Shown piece by piece: positions 15,095 through 24,863 of a stretch of DNA of 34,234 bases (position 1 is the stretch's first letter; the number at the start of each line of letters is the position of its first letter). This DNA comes from an uncultured Gemmatimonadota bacterium (GTDB lineage: Bacteria; Latescibacterota; UBA2968; UBA8231). The translations under genes and the position numbers were made by a program. The stretch spans positions 1-34,234 of the forward strand of contig CAITNQ010000546.1 in NCBI GenBank assembly GCA_903893785.1, given 5' to 3'. Under the pieces are notes generated by a model. It was not told the DNA's origin, did not search any database, and saw only the letters and a program-made list of their open reading frames with translations.

Positions 15095-15531
15095 GTGGGG
15101 CGGCAACGCTGGCCCGTGTCGCGTCGCCCGGCCTGCGGCGGGTCTCGAATGCATCGGACTGCATCACCGGCCGCGAGGATCCGGCCAATGCCGCTTGGCG
15201 GTTGGGTGCGCCGACGTCCTGAGCGGCCCTGCCGGTGCCTCGGGCGTGCTCCCGTCACTGCTGCGCAGAGCGCGGCCGCCGTCTGGCGCCTCGAGCCCGG
15301 CTGCACCGGTTCGAGCGCGCCGCTGCCGCTCCGGCCACGCGGGCGCGTTTGACATCTCGCCGCAGCGCCGTTATGGTGTTGACCGATGGCCCCCTGGCAA
15401 CCGACTGCGACGGCAGGCCGACGACGCACTGTCCGAGGCTGCCCCGGTCTTCCTCCATGGGAGGCACGCTATGCGGTACTGCTCGCGGCGCTCAGTAGCC
15501 GTCCACGCCGCCTCGGTCTGAGGGCTGCGTC
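15095..15531. other. Intergenic region upstream of the histidine kinase pair
   Basis: These 437 nt hold no supported gene. The one clear signal is the sigma-70-type promoter at 15349-15377. A GAGGG ribosome binding site lies 7 nt before the kinase start at 15532. Confidence 0.5.
15349..15377 (+). promoter_or_regulatory. Housekeeping-type promoter, TTGACA-17-TATGGT
   Basis: A perfect -35 box TTGACA at 15349-15354 is followed by 17 nt and TATGGT at 15372-15377 (4 of 6 matches to the -10 consensus). In DNA this rich in GC such a pair is notable. Transcription would start near 15384, giving a leader of about 150 nt before the histidine kinase operon. Confidence 0.5.
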
Positions 15532-17355
15532 GTGGCCGCCCTGGCCGTAGACGAGACCCGGGCCAGCAAACCGGCCGTGCGTGCGGCGCTGCGCACCATC
15601 GGTATCGTCCTGCTGGCGCTCCTGCTGGCGGGGCTGACCCGCAAGCTGTTCCTGGGCGCGCTCGGTACCCGCATCGTCTGGGTGACTTTCTACCCGGCGG
15701 TGATGATCACGGCGCTGATGGGAGGGTGGCTTGCCGGCCTGTTGTCTGCCGGCGCATCGTGCCTGGTCGCCCTCTATGGTTGGCCCCTGCTGGTTGACCA
15801 GCCCTTCATCCGGGACTTCGGCGACCGCCTGGGCATGTTTGCCTTCGTCCTCAACTGCGGCATGATCTCGGCGGTAGCCGAGGCGGCGCGGCGGAGCCGG
15901 GGCCGGGCCCTGCAGGCCCGTGCGCAAGCCGAAGCCGCCAACCGTGCCAAGAGCGTCTTCCTGGCCAACATGAGCCACGAGTTGAGGACCCCGCTGAACG
16001 CCATCCTGGGGTTCTCCTCGCTGCTGCTGGAAGAGCGTTCGCTGGCCCCCGAGCACCGTAACACCCTGGCGACCATCCACCGCAGCGGCGAGCATCTCCT
16101 GCGCTTGGTGAACAGCGTCCTTGACCTGGCGCGCATCGAGGCCGGCAAAGAGGAACTGCAGGTCACGGCTTTCGACCTGACCGCAGTGGTGCAGGACGTG
16201 CTGTCTCTGTTGCGGCCGCGGGCGGAAGCAAAGGGCCTTTACCTGCGCCTCGAGGCCGCCGAAGGCGTGCCGCGGGCTGTGCTGGCTGACCAGGCCAAGC
16301 TCCACCAGGTGGTCCTCAATCTGGTCGCCAACGCCGTCAAATTCACCGCCCAAGGCGGCGTCACCGCGCGGCTCTCGGCCCCCATGGGCGTGGCTGCGGG
16401 GACAGCGTCGGTCGCCGTCGAGGTGATCGACACCGGCGAAGGCATCGCCGCCAGCGAGCAGCAGCGGATCTTCGATCCCTTTGTGCAGTTGGGCCGCCGG
16501 GCTGACGCCACCGGGACTGGGCTAGGTCTGGCGATCTCGCGCCGGTTCGTCGAGTTGATGGGGGGCACCATCACGGTCGACAGCGCCCCGGGCCGCGGTG
16601 CGACGTTCCGCCTACACATACCGGTGCAGGTCGCCGACCCCAGCCAGACGGCCGCGGCAGGCCCACAGCGCGAACCGTTCCGGTTCTTGGCTGCGGACCA
16701 GCCGGCCTGCCGCGTCCTGATCGTGGACGACCATCCGGACAATGTGGAGCTCCTGCGCCGGGTGCTGCAGAAGGCCGGTTTCCAGGTGCGGGCGGCATCC
16801 AACGGCGCCGACGGGGTCGACCTCTTCGCCTCCTGGCGTCCGCACTTCATCTGGATGGACTGGCGGATGCCGGTCATGGACGGCATGGAAGCCACGCGGC
16901 GCATCCGGGGGCTGCCGGGGGGTGCCGAGGTGAAAATCGCGGCATTGTCCGCTTCGGTTCTGAGCACCGAGCGCGAACAGGTAATGGCGGCTGGCGCCGA
17001 TGACTTCCTCGCCAAGCCCTTAGACGTCGGCCAGGTGCTCCGGTGCATGGAGAAACAGTTGGGGTTGCAGTTTGTCGCTGCGGCGGACGGAGTCGCGCCA
17101 GGCGCCGCTCCCGCAGCCACCGAATTGGATCCGCAGGCGCTCGGTGCCTTGCCAGCGGCGCTGCGAGCCGACCTGACCGAGGCCCTGGAACGCCTCGACA
17201 CGGCCCGCATTGCCGCGGCCATTGGCCAGGTGGGCGATATCGATCCGCGTCTGGCGGCCGTCCTTGATGCCCATGCCAAGCGCTATCGGTACACAGTTGT
17301 CCTGGCGGCACTGCGGGCCGGTCCGGCACCGGCCCGTGGCGGGGGTGACGCGTGA
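15532..17355 (+). CDS. Membrane hybrid histidine kinase (DUF4118-HisKA-HATPase-REC)
   Basis: This 607-residue protein starts with a membrane sensor region (residues about 20-115) resembling DUF4118, including [20 protein letters not shown]. HisKA follows with [12 protein letters not shown] and phospho-accepting H149. The ATPase domain has N-box NLVANAVKF near 263, G1 DTGEGIA at 300-306, and G2 [13 protein letters not shown] receiver domain spans about 394-512, with phospho-acceptor D443 and signalling Lys at 495. About 80 more helical residues end the chain. It autophosphorylates, then passes phosphate to its own receiver. GTG 15532 has GAGGG 7 nt upstream. The stop overlaps the next kinase gene's start, so the two are co-expressed. 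No DNA-binding output domain is present, so the final target is unknown. Confidence 0.93.
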   Translation: MAALAVDETRASKPAVRAALRTIGIVLLALLLAGLTRKLFLGALGTRIVWVTFYPAVMITALMGGWLAGLLSAGASCLVALYGWPLLVDQPFIRDFGDRLGMFAFVLNCGMISAVAEAARRSRGRALQARAQAEAANRAKSVFLANMSHELRTPLNAILGFSSLLLEERSLAPEHRNTLATIHRSGEHLLRLVNSVLDLARIEAGKEELQVTAFDLTAVVQDVLSLLRPRAEAKGLYLRLEAAEGVPRAVLADQAKLHQVVLNLVANAVKFTAQGGVTARLSAPMGVAAGTASVAVEVIDTGEGIAASEQQRIFDPFVQLGRRADATGTGLGLAISRRFVELMGGTITVDSAPGRGATFRLHIPVQVADPSQTAAAGPQREPFRFLAADQPACRVLIVDDHPDNVELLRRVLQKAGFQVRAASNGADGVDLFASWRPHFIWMDWRMPVMDGMEATRRIRGLPGGAEVKIAALSASVLSTEREQVMAAGADDFLAKPLDVGQVLRCMEKQLGLQFVAAADGVAPGAAPAATELDPQALGALPAALRADLTEALERLDTARIAAAIGQVGDIDPRLAAVLDAHAKRYRYTVVLAALRAGPAPARGGGDA

Positions 17356-20300
17356 TGCCTGCTCAGAGCACCATCCTGGCGGTCGATGACAATGGCGCGT
17401 CGCTATCCCTGGTGGTCGATGTGTTGGCGGCGGCAGGGTACCGGGTTCTCCCGGCGGAGAGCGGCGAGCTGGCGTTGGCTGCGATTGGTTTCGAGGCCCC
17501 CGACCTGGTGCTTCTGGACATCCATCTGGGCGGCATCGGTGGTCTGGAGGTGTGTCGTCGCCTGAAGAGCGACGAGAGAACTCGCGCCATCCCCGTAATC
17601 CTGCTCAGCGCCGTGGCCGAACCTGAGGAGTGGCTGCAGGGCTTGAGCCTGGGCGCGATCGACTACATACACAAACCCTTCGTGGCGCGTGAACTGCTGG
17701 TGCGTGTCGCCAATCACCTTGAGCTCAGCCGCGCCACGGCGCTACTGCAGCGACAGACGCAACTGCTGTCGGCCAGCAACGAGCAGCTGCGCGCCGAGAT
17801 TGACGAACGCCAACGGGCCCAGGCCGCGCTCCAGGCCGCCCGTCGCTGGGAAGCGACCGAGCAGTCGCTCCGCCTGGCCATCGCGTCCATGGCCGCGCCG
17901 GAGGATCTGTGCCAATTCCTGGGCGAGTGCGACCGCCAGGCGCGCGCGCTGGAGGACGAGAACACGCTTGAATCGGTGACGCTCCACGTGGCCAATGAGG
18001 ACGCCACGGACTGGGTATGCCTGGGGCCTGACCTGGCGCCGCTGCGGTTCCATCGCCTGTGGTTCGAAGGGGTCAGCTGGCGTGCGGCCCAAAATCCTGT
18101 CGAGCCCTTGGCCACCGAACTCGGACCTCTTCCTGGCGGCGAGCCGCAAGCTGGCCCAAGCCAAGTCGGCGATGGCTCGCCGGAAACGACCGCACCCGTT
18201 ACCCGCGTGCCGTTCACGCACGGCGCGGTCTGCTTCCGGCACCCCCCATCCGCCGTCGCCGGTAGCACTGACCTGTTGACGCGCCTGGCCGGCGTCGTGG
18301 CGGACGGCTTTCGCCGGTTCCTCGACCTGGTCGAGCGCCGACAGGCAGAGCGCGAGACGCAGCTGAGCGGAGCACTGCGGCGACTGCGCCATGGCGCCAT
18401 GCAGATGCAGCGTGACGGCGATTGGGGTCTCGTGGCCCGGGTCGTGGTCGAGGAGCTGGCGCGCCTTCTGCCCCGGAGCTACAGCGCCGTCGCCCTGGTC
18501 CGCGGCGCGGGCGAACACGATCGCGGCCTGGTGGTCACGGCAGAGACAGCGGACAGCCCCCCGGTTGATTGGGCCCGACAACCCGCCGTGCGGCAGGCAC
18601 TGGAAACGGGCCTGGGGGTCTGCTGCCCGCACCGACACCACGTCCTGTTCGACCCGGAGACGCCGGCCAGCATCCACGCCTTGGCGGCCGTCCCTTTCGC
18701 CGGCGGCGTGTTGGCGCTCGGCGGCATGGCGGGAGCCTTCTCTGATCGTGACCTGCATGCCCTGCAGCAGTTCGGCCAGGTGTTGGCCGAGGCCCATCGC
18801 CGTCTGGAAGAAGTCAAGGCGCTCGAGGCGCACCAGCGACACGCGCTAGACCTGGCCCTCCAGCGCCTGCGCAACGCGGTGCTGCAGATGGAGGAACCCG
18901 CGGACTGGTCGCATGTGGCGCTGGCCCTCCGTCGTGAACTCAGCGCGCTGGTGCGAATCGACGGTTGCGAACTCGTCCTGAGCGATGGCGATCCAGGCGT
19001 GTGGCAGACCATCACGGTGCACGCGGACGGCACGGTCCAGGTGGGCCCTGCGGCCGCGCCGCCCCCCGAGTCGGGCGCGGCGTTCGGGCGCCCAACGTAC
19101 CGGCGCAACCGCACAGAGGTGGAGGCCGCGGCCACGCGCTACGGCGGCGCCGTCGGGTCGGCCGTTGAGGTGCCGTTCGCCGGTGGCGCCATGTTGGTAT
19201 CCAGCCAGCTTGAGGACGCCTACACGGACCGTGATGTGGCCCTCCTCACGGACTTTGCCGACGCCATTGGCGATGGCCATCGCCGGTTGCTGACTATCAC
19301 CGAGCGTCGGCGCAACGCCGCGGCCCTGCAGGCGGCTCACGCTCGGCTTGAAGCCCTGTGGGGCATTGCTTCGCTGACCGACGCTTCGCTGGACGAGGTC
19401 ACGGACCACATTCTCGCCTCCATTACGGGTCTGACGCAGAGCACCTACGGCTTCTACGGCTACATGAGCGACGCCCTGACCGCGTTGACGATCCAAGCCT
19501 GGACAGCGCCAGCTTCGGCCGATGGCTCGCGGGCGGTGGCGCCGCAACGCTTCTCGGTGGACCGGGGCGGCGTGTGGAGCGAGGCCGTGCGCCGCCGGGA
19601 GCCCGTGATCCTGGCCGAGGCCGTCGTGGCCGGTCGAGCCGACGACGGCCTGCCGCCTGGCCACGGGCCGTTGACCAGCCTGCTGGTCGTGCCATTGGTC
19701 AGTCGCGGGCGGGTCACTGCCGTGGCTGGCGTGGCCAACCGACCTCAGGGCTATGGCCCCAATGACATCAGGGACGTCCAGACCTTCCTCAGCGCCATTC
19801 ACGGTGTGGCCGAGAGCAAACGGTTGGCGGCCCAGATCGAGGCCCAGAGGCTGCAGGCGATGGAAGCCAACCGCCTGCACACCCTGGGCGAAATGGCGGC
19901 GGGCGTGGCCCACGAACTGAATCAACCGCTTAACGGCATCCGGGCGTTCGCTGAAGCCGCCGTCTACGGGATCGCGCACGGGTGGCCGACAACGGCCGAC
20001 GAAACCCGCGATACCTTCGAGGAAATCATCGGCCAGGTTGACCGGATCACCGAGATCATCGACCACATGCGGGTCTTTGCCCGCGACGCGTCGCCGGCCG
20101 GGTTCGTGGATGTCAACCTTGCCGATGTGGTGGCCGGGGCGCTCAAGCTGGTGGGAGCGCAACTGCGCAGCCATGGTGTACAGGTAGTCGTCGACATACC
20201 CGATGGCTGCCCTCACGTAGCCGCTTATCAGAACAGCCTTGAGCAGGTGGTGATCAATTTGCTGGTGAACTCGCGCGATGCCCTGATTTCCCGGTGCAGC

Positions 20301-20603
20301 CGCGAGGAAGCCAGCACCTCGTGGAAGCCGAGGATCGACTGTACCGTTCGCGAAGACGCGGACCGCCGCGAGGTGTGCCTGGCGGTCAGCGATAACGGCG
20401 GCGGCATCGCCCAGGAAGCCCTCAGCCGCATCTTCGACCCCTTCTTCACCACCAAGGATGTCGGCGAGGGGACCGGTCTGGGTCTGGCCATCGTGCGCTC
20501 GATCGTGGACCAGCACCAAGGGCGCGTGGCAGTCACTAACCGCCCCGGAGACGGCGTTACGTTCACGGTCGCGCTGCCCCCGGTTGGGTCGACCTCCGGA
20601 TGA
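17355..20603 (+). CDS. Soluble histidine kinase with N-terminal receiver and multiple GAF domains
   Basis: This 1082-residue protein opens with a receiver domain (residues about 6-120; acidic pocket D11-D12, phospho-acceptor D55, K107). A coiled-coil linker follows, then about three or four GAF-like segments. The last (about 665-815) is the clearest, with AVRRREPVILAEAV and LVVPLVSRGRVTAVAGVANR. HisKA carries VAHELNQPLNG with H853, and the ATPase domain has NLLVNSRDAL, SDNGGGIA and [12 protein letters not shown]. It has no membrane segment. The receiver probably takes phosphate from the upstream kinase, making a two-kinase relay; that follows from layout, not proof. ATG 17355 overlaps the previous TGA (TGATG); GTG 17352 is the alternative. 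GAF ligands cannot be read from sequence. Confidence 0.92.
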   Translation: MPAQSTILAVDDNGASLSLVVDVLAAAGYRVLPAESGELALAAIGFEAPDLVLLDIHLGGIGGLEVCRRLKSDERTRAIPVILLSAVAEPEEWLQGLSLGAIDYIHKPFVARELLVRVANHLELSRATALLQRQTQLLSASNEQLRAEIDERQRAQAALQAARRWEATEQSLRLAIASMAAPEDLCQFLGECDRQARALEDENTLESVTLHVANEDATDWVCLGPDLAPLRFHRLWFEGVSWRAAQNPVEPLATELGPLPGGEPQAGPSQVGDGSPETTAPVTRVPFTHGAVCFRHPPSAVAGSTDLLTRLAGVVADGFRRFLDLVERRQAERETQLSGALRRLRHGAMQMQRDGDWGLVARVVVEELARLLPRSYSAVALVRGAGEHDRGLVVTAETADSPPVDWARQPAVRQALETGLGVCCPHRHHVLFDPETPASIHALAAVPFAGGVLALGGMAGAFSDRDLHALQQFGQVLAEAHRRLEEVKALEAHQRHALDLALQRLRNAVLQMEEPADWSHVALALRRELSALVRIDGCELVLSDGDPGVWQTITVHADGTVQVGPAAAPPPESGAAFGRPTYRRNRTEVEAAATRYGGAVGSAVEVPFAGGAMLVSSQLEDAYTDRDVALLTDFADAIGDGHRRLLTITERRRNAAALQAAHARLEALWGIASLTDASLDEVTDHILASITGLTQSTYGFYGYMSDALTALTIQAWTAPASADGSRAVAPQRFSVDRGGVWSEAVRRREPVILAEAVVAGRADDGLPPGHGPLTSLLVVPLVSRGRVTAVAGVANRPQGYGPNDIRDVQTFLSAIHGVAESKRLAAQIEAQRLQAMEANRLHTLGEMAAGVAHELNQPLNGIRAFAEAAVYGIAHGWPTTADETRDTFEEIIGQVDRITEIIDHMRVFARDASPAGFVDVNLADVVAGALKLVGAQLRSHGVQVVVDIPDGCPHVAAYQNSLEQVVINLLVNSRDALISRCSREEASTSWKPRIDCTVREDADRREVCLAVSDNGGGIAQEALSRIFDPFFTTKDVGEGTGLGLAIVRSIVDQHQGRVAVTNRPGDGVTFTVALPPVGSTSG

Positions 20604-20693
20604 ATTGCAGTCTACCCACGGCACGGCCGTCAGGGGTCGGTCGAGCCGGTTCGGTTCCTGTCGTACCACGACGGCCGGCGCGGCGTCATGAAC

Positions 20694-20746
20694 CGCCAGC
20701 AGGGCGGTCACTAACGGTTCCAGCGCACCGAACCGCCGCCCTGGCG
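20694..20746 (+). terminator. Imperfect stem-loop after the kinase operon
   Basis: CGCCAGCAGGGCGGT at 20694-20708 pairs imperfectly with ACCGCCGCCCTGGCG at 20732-20746 across a 23-nt loop. It sits between the kinase stop and the next gene's start and may end kinase transcription. No T-run follows. Confidence 0.3.
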
Positions 20747-20780
20747 ACGCCGCGGCGCGGGCACCGGGCAAGGAGAGGGC

Positions 20781-21671
20781 ATGGCGAGAGTGGTGATTAC
20801 CGGCGCTGCCGGTGGTACAGGCCAGAGCTTGGTGGCGCACTTCCGGGCCGCGGGATACGAGGTGGTGGCCGTGGACGTCAGGCCGGTCCCCCAGGCCGTG
20901 GCCCCGGCAGTCCAACTCGACCTGTGCCAGGCCGCGGGCGTCAACGACGTCGTCGCCGGAGCCGATGCGGTGGTGCACTTCGGCAGCCCGCCCGCCATCA
21001 GCCACCTGGCGGCCACCGAGGCATTTCATCAAGTTGGCGTGGCCGGGTTCAACGTGTTCCAGGCGGCACGCAATGCGGGCGTGCGGCGGCTCGTCTGGGC
21101 ATCCAGCATCGAGGTGTACGGCGACTTGACGGCCCATCCGAGCTTGCCGGTGACTGAATCCAGTCCGTTGGCGCCGCCGAGCCTGTACGGCGCCTGCAAG
21201 GTGATGCTCGAGAACCTGGCGGTCGACTACTACCGCTGGTATGGGATCTGCAGCGCGGGTTTCCGTCTCACCCGCATCATTTACGACAACCCGCAGGGGC
21301 GAGCCAAACTGCGCGGCCTGGTCGCCCAAACCGGTGCCGGGGCTGACTGTCTGTGGTCGTACGTGGACGCGCGCGATGTCGCCAGTGCCTGCCAGGCCTG
21401 GTTGGAGTCCGAGCACCCGGGCGCCGAAGTGTTCAACGTGGCAGCCCCCGATGTGCACCATCCGGTGTCGACCGCCCAGCTGTTGGCCGGCAGTGCCTAC
21501 CGCGCTGCCTGGGTTGCCGCTGGCGATGCGCACGAGACACCCTTCTGTACTCATCGAATCCGCGCCCGACTCGGTTGGCGTCCGCGGTACCACTGGCGCC
21601 AGCTGCTGGCCGAAGAAGAGGCGCCGTCGCTATCAGGCCATAGCTCCACCAGCGGCCCCACCGGGGCCTGA
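20781..21671 (+). CDS. NAD-dependent epimerase/dehydratase, uronate-dehydrogenase-like
   Basis: This 296-residue extended short-chain dehydrogenase has the NAD-binding loop GAAGGTG at 8-14, an Asp after the second strand (VDVR at 31-34) favouring NAD over NADP, SS at 108-109, and the catalytic Y136-x3-K140 (YGACK). Overall it looks most like the compact uronate or aldose dehydrogenase branch rather than UDP-glucose epimerase, because the substrate-binding C-terminal domain is short. It probably oxidises or epimerises a free sugar or uronate in the cytoplasm. The ribosome binding site AAGGAGAG lies 4-8 nt before ATG 20781. The GH127-type glycosidase starts 37 nt after its stop, so the two probably form a sugar-degradation operon. 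Confidence 0.85.
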   Translation: MARVVITGAAGGTGQSLVAHFRAAGYEVVAVDVRPVPQAVAPAVQLDLCQAAGVNDVVAGADAVVHFGSPPAISHLAATEAFHQVGVAGFNVFQAARNAGVRRLVWASSIEVYGDLTAHPSLPVTESSPLAPPSLYGACKVMLENLAVDYYRWYGICSAGFRLTRIIYDNPQGRAKLRGLVAQTGAGADCLWSYVDARDVASACQAWLESEHPGAEVFNVAAPDVHHPVSTAQLLAGSAYRAAWVAAGDAHETPFCTHRIRARLGWRPRYHWRQLLAEEEAPSLSGHSSTSGPTGA

Positions 21672-21707
21672 CTCGTTGGCGTTCCACCCTCCACACAGGA
21701 GCAGGAC

Positions 21708-23492
21708 ATGGTCCGGCAGGCGGCGCACGGCATGGTGATGGAACCAGTGGAACCTGGCCAGGTGCATCTCGATGGCGAGATCGGTCGGCGGATCACCGCC
21801 ACCATCGAGGCCAACCTGCTGGCGCTCGATGTCGACGCGGTGTTCCTGCAGCCCTTCCGTCAGCGCGACCGCACCGAAGGGTATATCGGCCTGGGCAAGC
21901 TGATCGACGCCACCGTGCGCCTGGCGGCCTATAGCGGCGACCCGCGGGTGCTGGCGCTGAAGCAGCGGTTGGTCGCCTCGACTCTCGGCCTGCAGGAGAC
22001 CGACGGGTATGTCGGCATCCTCGTGCCGGCCAGCCGCATCTGGGGCGTGTATGACATTCACGAGACCGCGCACATTGTCCTGGGGCTGGCCAACGACTAC
22101 CGCTACTTCGGCGCGCCGTCTTCGCTGGTGGCGGCTCGACGGTTGGCCGACTGCATCATCGATGGCTGGGCTGCCCAGGCACAGCGCATCCCTGGCCCGA
22201 GCGGCCGACGGGGCCAGATGTACGGCGTCACGACCGGGCTGGACGCGGCCCTGCTGACGCTGTACGAGCAGACGGGCGAAGCTCGCTACCTCGACTTCAT
22301 GCTTACGTCACCGCACTACCAGTTGGCGCAGTGGAACGTGGCGCCCAAAATCGGCTATGAGCACATGGACGACGAGCGCCACTGCTACATCTTCATGGCC
22401 CTGTGCGTGGCTCAGTTGCAGTTGCATGGATTGCGGCCAGACCCGCGCCTGCGGGCGCAGGCCCATCTGGCCGTCCATTTCCTGCGCCACCGCCAAGGGC
22501 ACCTGGTCTCCGGGTCCTGCAGCCAGAACGAGGGCTGGCACAGCGACCAGTGCGGTGCCGGTCATGTCAGCGAGAGCTGCGCCACGGCGTACCTGCTGCG
22601 CCTGCTCGACCGCCTTTTCCGCTGCGAGGGCGACCCGCTCTACGGCGACCTGGCCGAGCGCGCCATCCACAACGCCCTGTTTGCAGCCCAGTCGCCGGAT
22701 GGGAGGCAGCTGCGTTACTTCACCCCCACCGAGGGGCAACGCACCTACTTCGACCGCGACACCTTCTGCTGCCCGAACAACTTCCGCCGCATCATCTCCG
22801 AACTGCCGGGAATGGTCTACTTCCGCGCCGCGACGGGCGTGGCCATCAATCACTACACCGCCTCGACCGTCGCGTTGGCCGTGGGTGACGACGATGTGCC
22901 CCTGACCCTCAGGCAGGAGACTGATTACCCCAGTTCGGGGCAGGTACGGCTGCACGTGGACCCGGCGCGGCCGGCGGTGTTCCCGCTGCATCTCCGTGTA
23001 CCGCGCTGGTGTGCCCAGGCCCGCGTCGCGGTCAATGGGGAGCCAGTGGCGTTGCCCGTCCAGCGTGGCGCCCTGCTCGCCGTCGAGCGCGAGTGGCGGG
23101 CCGGCGACCGCGTGCAGATTGAGTTTCCCATGGCCTGGCGCTGGGTGCGCGGGCGGCAGCTGCAGGAGGGCCGCGCGGCCCTCCTGCGCGGCCCTGTGCT
23201 CTATTGCCTGAATCCGAGCCGCAACCCGGCGGTTACCGGTCTGGACCTGCGGGAACTCACCGTGGACCCCGGCTCGGTCAGCGAGGCAGTCGTCGACGAG
23301 GCGATTCGGCCCGGCGGCCGGGCCTGCGGCGTCCGCGCCTGGAGTCCGGGGCTCTGCAGCCCCGGGACGCCGCCCGACCTTGAGTTGCTGCTGACCGAAT
23401 TCGCCGACCCGGGCGGCGAGGCTACCCATCTGCAGCTGCCGGCGGCCCAGGCGCATGTCTGCGTCGATGACGAACTGGTTGCCGCGACGTAG
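21708..23492 (+). CDS. GH127-type glycosidase (DUF1680, beta-L-arabinofuranosidase-like)
   Basis: This 594-residue protein has the (alpha/alpha)6 barrel of the DUF1680/GH127 family followed by beta-sandwich domains. Characterised members use a zinc-bound cysteine nucleophile. Here the matching ligand pairs are E289-x-C291 in HVSESCATAYLLRLL and C354-C355 in DTFCCPNNFRR, and E275 in NEGWHSDQ fits the acid/base site. The C-terminal part contains LHLRVPRWCAQARVAVNGEP and the usual GPVLYCL phrase. There is no signal peptide, so it likely acts inside the cell on imported oligosaccharides. The neighbouring sugar dehydrogenase fits catabolism. The exact sugar specificity is unknown; many family members are not arabinofuranosidases. 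ATG 21708 has AGGAGCAGGAC upstream. Confidence 0.92.
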   Translation: MVRQAAHGMVMEPVEPGQVHLDGEIGRRITATIEANLLALDVDAVFLQPFRQRDRTEGYIGLGKLIDATVRLAAYSGDPRVLALKQRLVASTLGLQETDGYVGILVPASRIWGVYDIHETAHIVLGLANDYRYFGAPSSLVAARRLADCIIDGWAAQAQRIPGPSGRRGQMYGVTTGLDAALLTLYEQTGEARYLDFMLTSPHYQLAQWNVAPKIGYEHMDDERHCYIFMALCVAQLQLHGLRPDPRLRAQAHLAVHFLRHRQGHLVSGSCSQNEGWHSDQCGAGHVSESCATAYLLRLLDRLFRCEGDPLYGDLAERAIHNALFAAQSPDGRQLRYFTPTEGQRTYFDRDTFCCPNNFRRIISELPGMVYFRAATGVAINHYTASTVALAVGDDDVPLTLRQETDYPSSGQVRLHVDPARPAVFPLHLRVPRWCAQARVAVNGEPVALPVQRGALLAVEREWRAGDRVQIEFPMAWRWVRGRQLQEGRAALLRGPVLYCLNPSRNPAVTGLDLRELTVDPGSVSEAVVDEAIRPGGRACGVRAWSPGLCSPGTPPDLELLLTEFADPGGEATHLQLPAAQAHVCVDDELVAAT

Positions 23493-23554
23493 TACCCAGG
23501 GGGGCCATGGGCGCGGCGTCGGCTCGCCCGTTGCCAGATCGACGGACCGGATGC

Positions 23555-23603
23555 CCGGGCGCGGCGGCAGCGCTCGCGGGCCCCAGTCGCTGCGGGCGCC
23601 CGG
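23555..23603. terminator. Long interrupted hairpin between convergent genes
   Basis: CCGGGCGC at 23555-23562 pairs with GCGCCCGG at 23596-23603, and inside it GCAGCG pairs with CGCTGC across a small internal loop. The 49-nt structure has 14 base pairs and lies in the gap between the convergent glycosidase and DegT-type genes, where a bidirectional terminator is expected. There is no T-run. Confidence 0.4.
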
Positions 23604-23669
23604 TGCGGCCCCGGCGTTGAGGGGGCGGCTACCTTCGCCCTCGACGCTGGACGTCGCGCGCCTGGCCGT

Positions 23670-24863
23670 CTACAGGCGGTTCAGCAGTTCGCACAGCTCC
23701 TGCACGCGGTGTGTCTCCAGGTCCGGGTAGTTGCCGACATAGTAGCCGAAGAAGTGAACATGCTCCGCGTTCGGGAACTTCGCGTACGTGTCGCCATAGC
23801 GCTGGCGCAGGTACGGCTGGCGCAGCTGGTTGCCGCCGCCTGAGGTGCCGCGCCGGAACTCGATTTGCTCGCGCCGAAGGGCCGTCTCGACCCGGTCGCG
23901 CAGACCCTCGTCAGGTTCCCGCAGCACCAGCGTCAGGGCGTAGTTGCTGCTCCCCTGGCGCCGGAAATCGGTGCGATAACGGGCCGGATCGAGGCCGTCG
24001 AGGAATACCTCCAGATTCCGCGAGCGGAGCTGGTTGTTGGCCTCCAGCCGCGGCAACTGGTGGCGGCCGATCACCGCGCTCAGTTCCGTGCTGCGCACGT
24101 TGTACGCGGCGAAAGCAAAGATGAAGTCGGGGTTCAGGTCCGGGTGCCGTTGGCGGTACCCGTCCCTGACCGTCGCCGACCTGCTTTCGCGCACCATGCC
24201 GTGTGAGCGCAGCATGCGCAGTACTTCGTACTGATCGGGATCGGGCGTACAGACCATGCCCCCCTCGATCGTGCTCAGGTGGTGCGCATAGTAGAAGGAG
24301 AAGTTCGAAAACCGGCCGAAGGTCCCGAGCCGGCGGCCCCCGTGGGTAGCCCCATGGGACTCGCACACGTCCTCCACCAACGGGATGCCGCGGCTGGCGA
24401 TTTCGGCCAGGAAGGCATCGCTGAGCGCGTCGTAACCCAGGATATGACTGAGGAAGATCGCCTTCGTTCGCGGCGTGATGGCCGCGATCGCCTGGGCCAG
24501 GTCCATACCCAGCGTGATTGGGTCGAGGTCGACAAAAACGGGCTCAAACCCGCACTGCAATACCGCGGCTATGTCCGAGACCCAAGTCAGCGTTGGCACG
24601 ATGATCTCACCCGGACCGGCTGTCTCCCGCAGGGCGGCCATGGTGATCAGGTTAGCAGACGACCCCGAATTGACGAAAACGCAGTGCTCCACACCGAGCC
24701 AGTCGCCCCACTCGCGTTCGAATGCGGCCACCTGCGTCGATTGGGTGAGAATCGGATCATCTTGAGCCAGGAAGCGGATCAGGGCGTCGAGGTCGGCGCG
24801 GGAGATGTTGTTCCGCATCAGCGGCCACGGCCCGACCGATGGGGCGGGGGGATCATTTGTCAT
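23670..24863 (-). CDS. DegT/DnrJ-fold PLP/PMP protein with His replacing the PLP lysine (dehydratase-like)
   Basis: This 397-residue protein has the fold type I aminotransferase signature of sugar aminotransferases. It has NSGSSANLI near 65, VEDVCESHGA near 163 with the pyridine-binding Asp, and SFYYAHHLSTIEGGM near 189. In aminotransferases the position of the first His (about H194) is the lysine that binds PLP. His here is the hallmark of the ColD and RfbH-type 3-dehydratases, which remove a hydroxyl from 4-keto sugars using PMP. A C3-deoxygenating role is therefore likely. ATG 24863 overlaps the end of the E1-beta-like gene and has GGTGA 8 nt upstream; GTG 24875 is an alternative. It is the last gene of the sugar operon. 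Confidence 0.88.
   Translation of the reverse strand: MTNDPPAPSVGPWPLMRNNISRADLDALIRFLAQDDPILTQSTQVAAFEREWGDWLGVEHCVFVNSGSSANLITMAALRETAGPGEIIVPTLTWVSDIAAVLQCGFEPVFVDLDPITLGMDLAQAIAAITPRTKAIFLSHILGYDALSDAFLAEIASRGIPLVEDVCESHGATHGGRRLGTFGRFSNFSFYYAHHLSTIEGGMVCTPDPDQYEVLRMLRSHGMVRESRSATVRDGYRQRHPDLNPDFIFAFAAYNVRSTELSAVIGRHQLPRLEANNQLRSRNLEVFLDGLDPARYRTDFRRQGSSNYALTLVLREPDEGLRDRVETALRREQIEFRRGTSGGGNQLRQPYLRQRYGDTYAKFPNAEHVHFFGYYVGNYPDLETHRVQELCELLNRL

Noticed and set aside
18846..21593. A 915-codon open frame on the minus strand over the kinase and epimerase genes
   Set aside because: It spans two plus-strand genes and the gap between them, has no domain signature, and reflects codon bias on the opposite strand.
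23670..24863. A standard sugar aminotransferase
   Set aside because: The lysine that holds PLP is His, so transamination as the main activity is unlikely.
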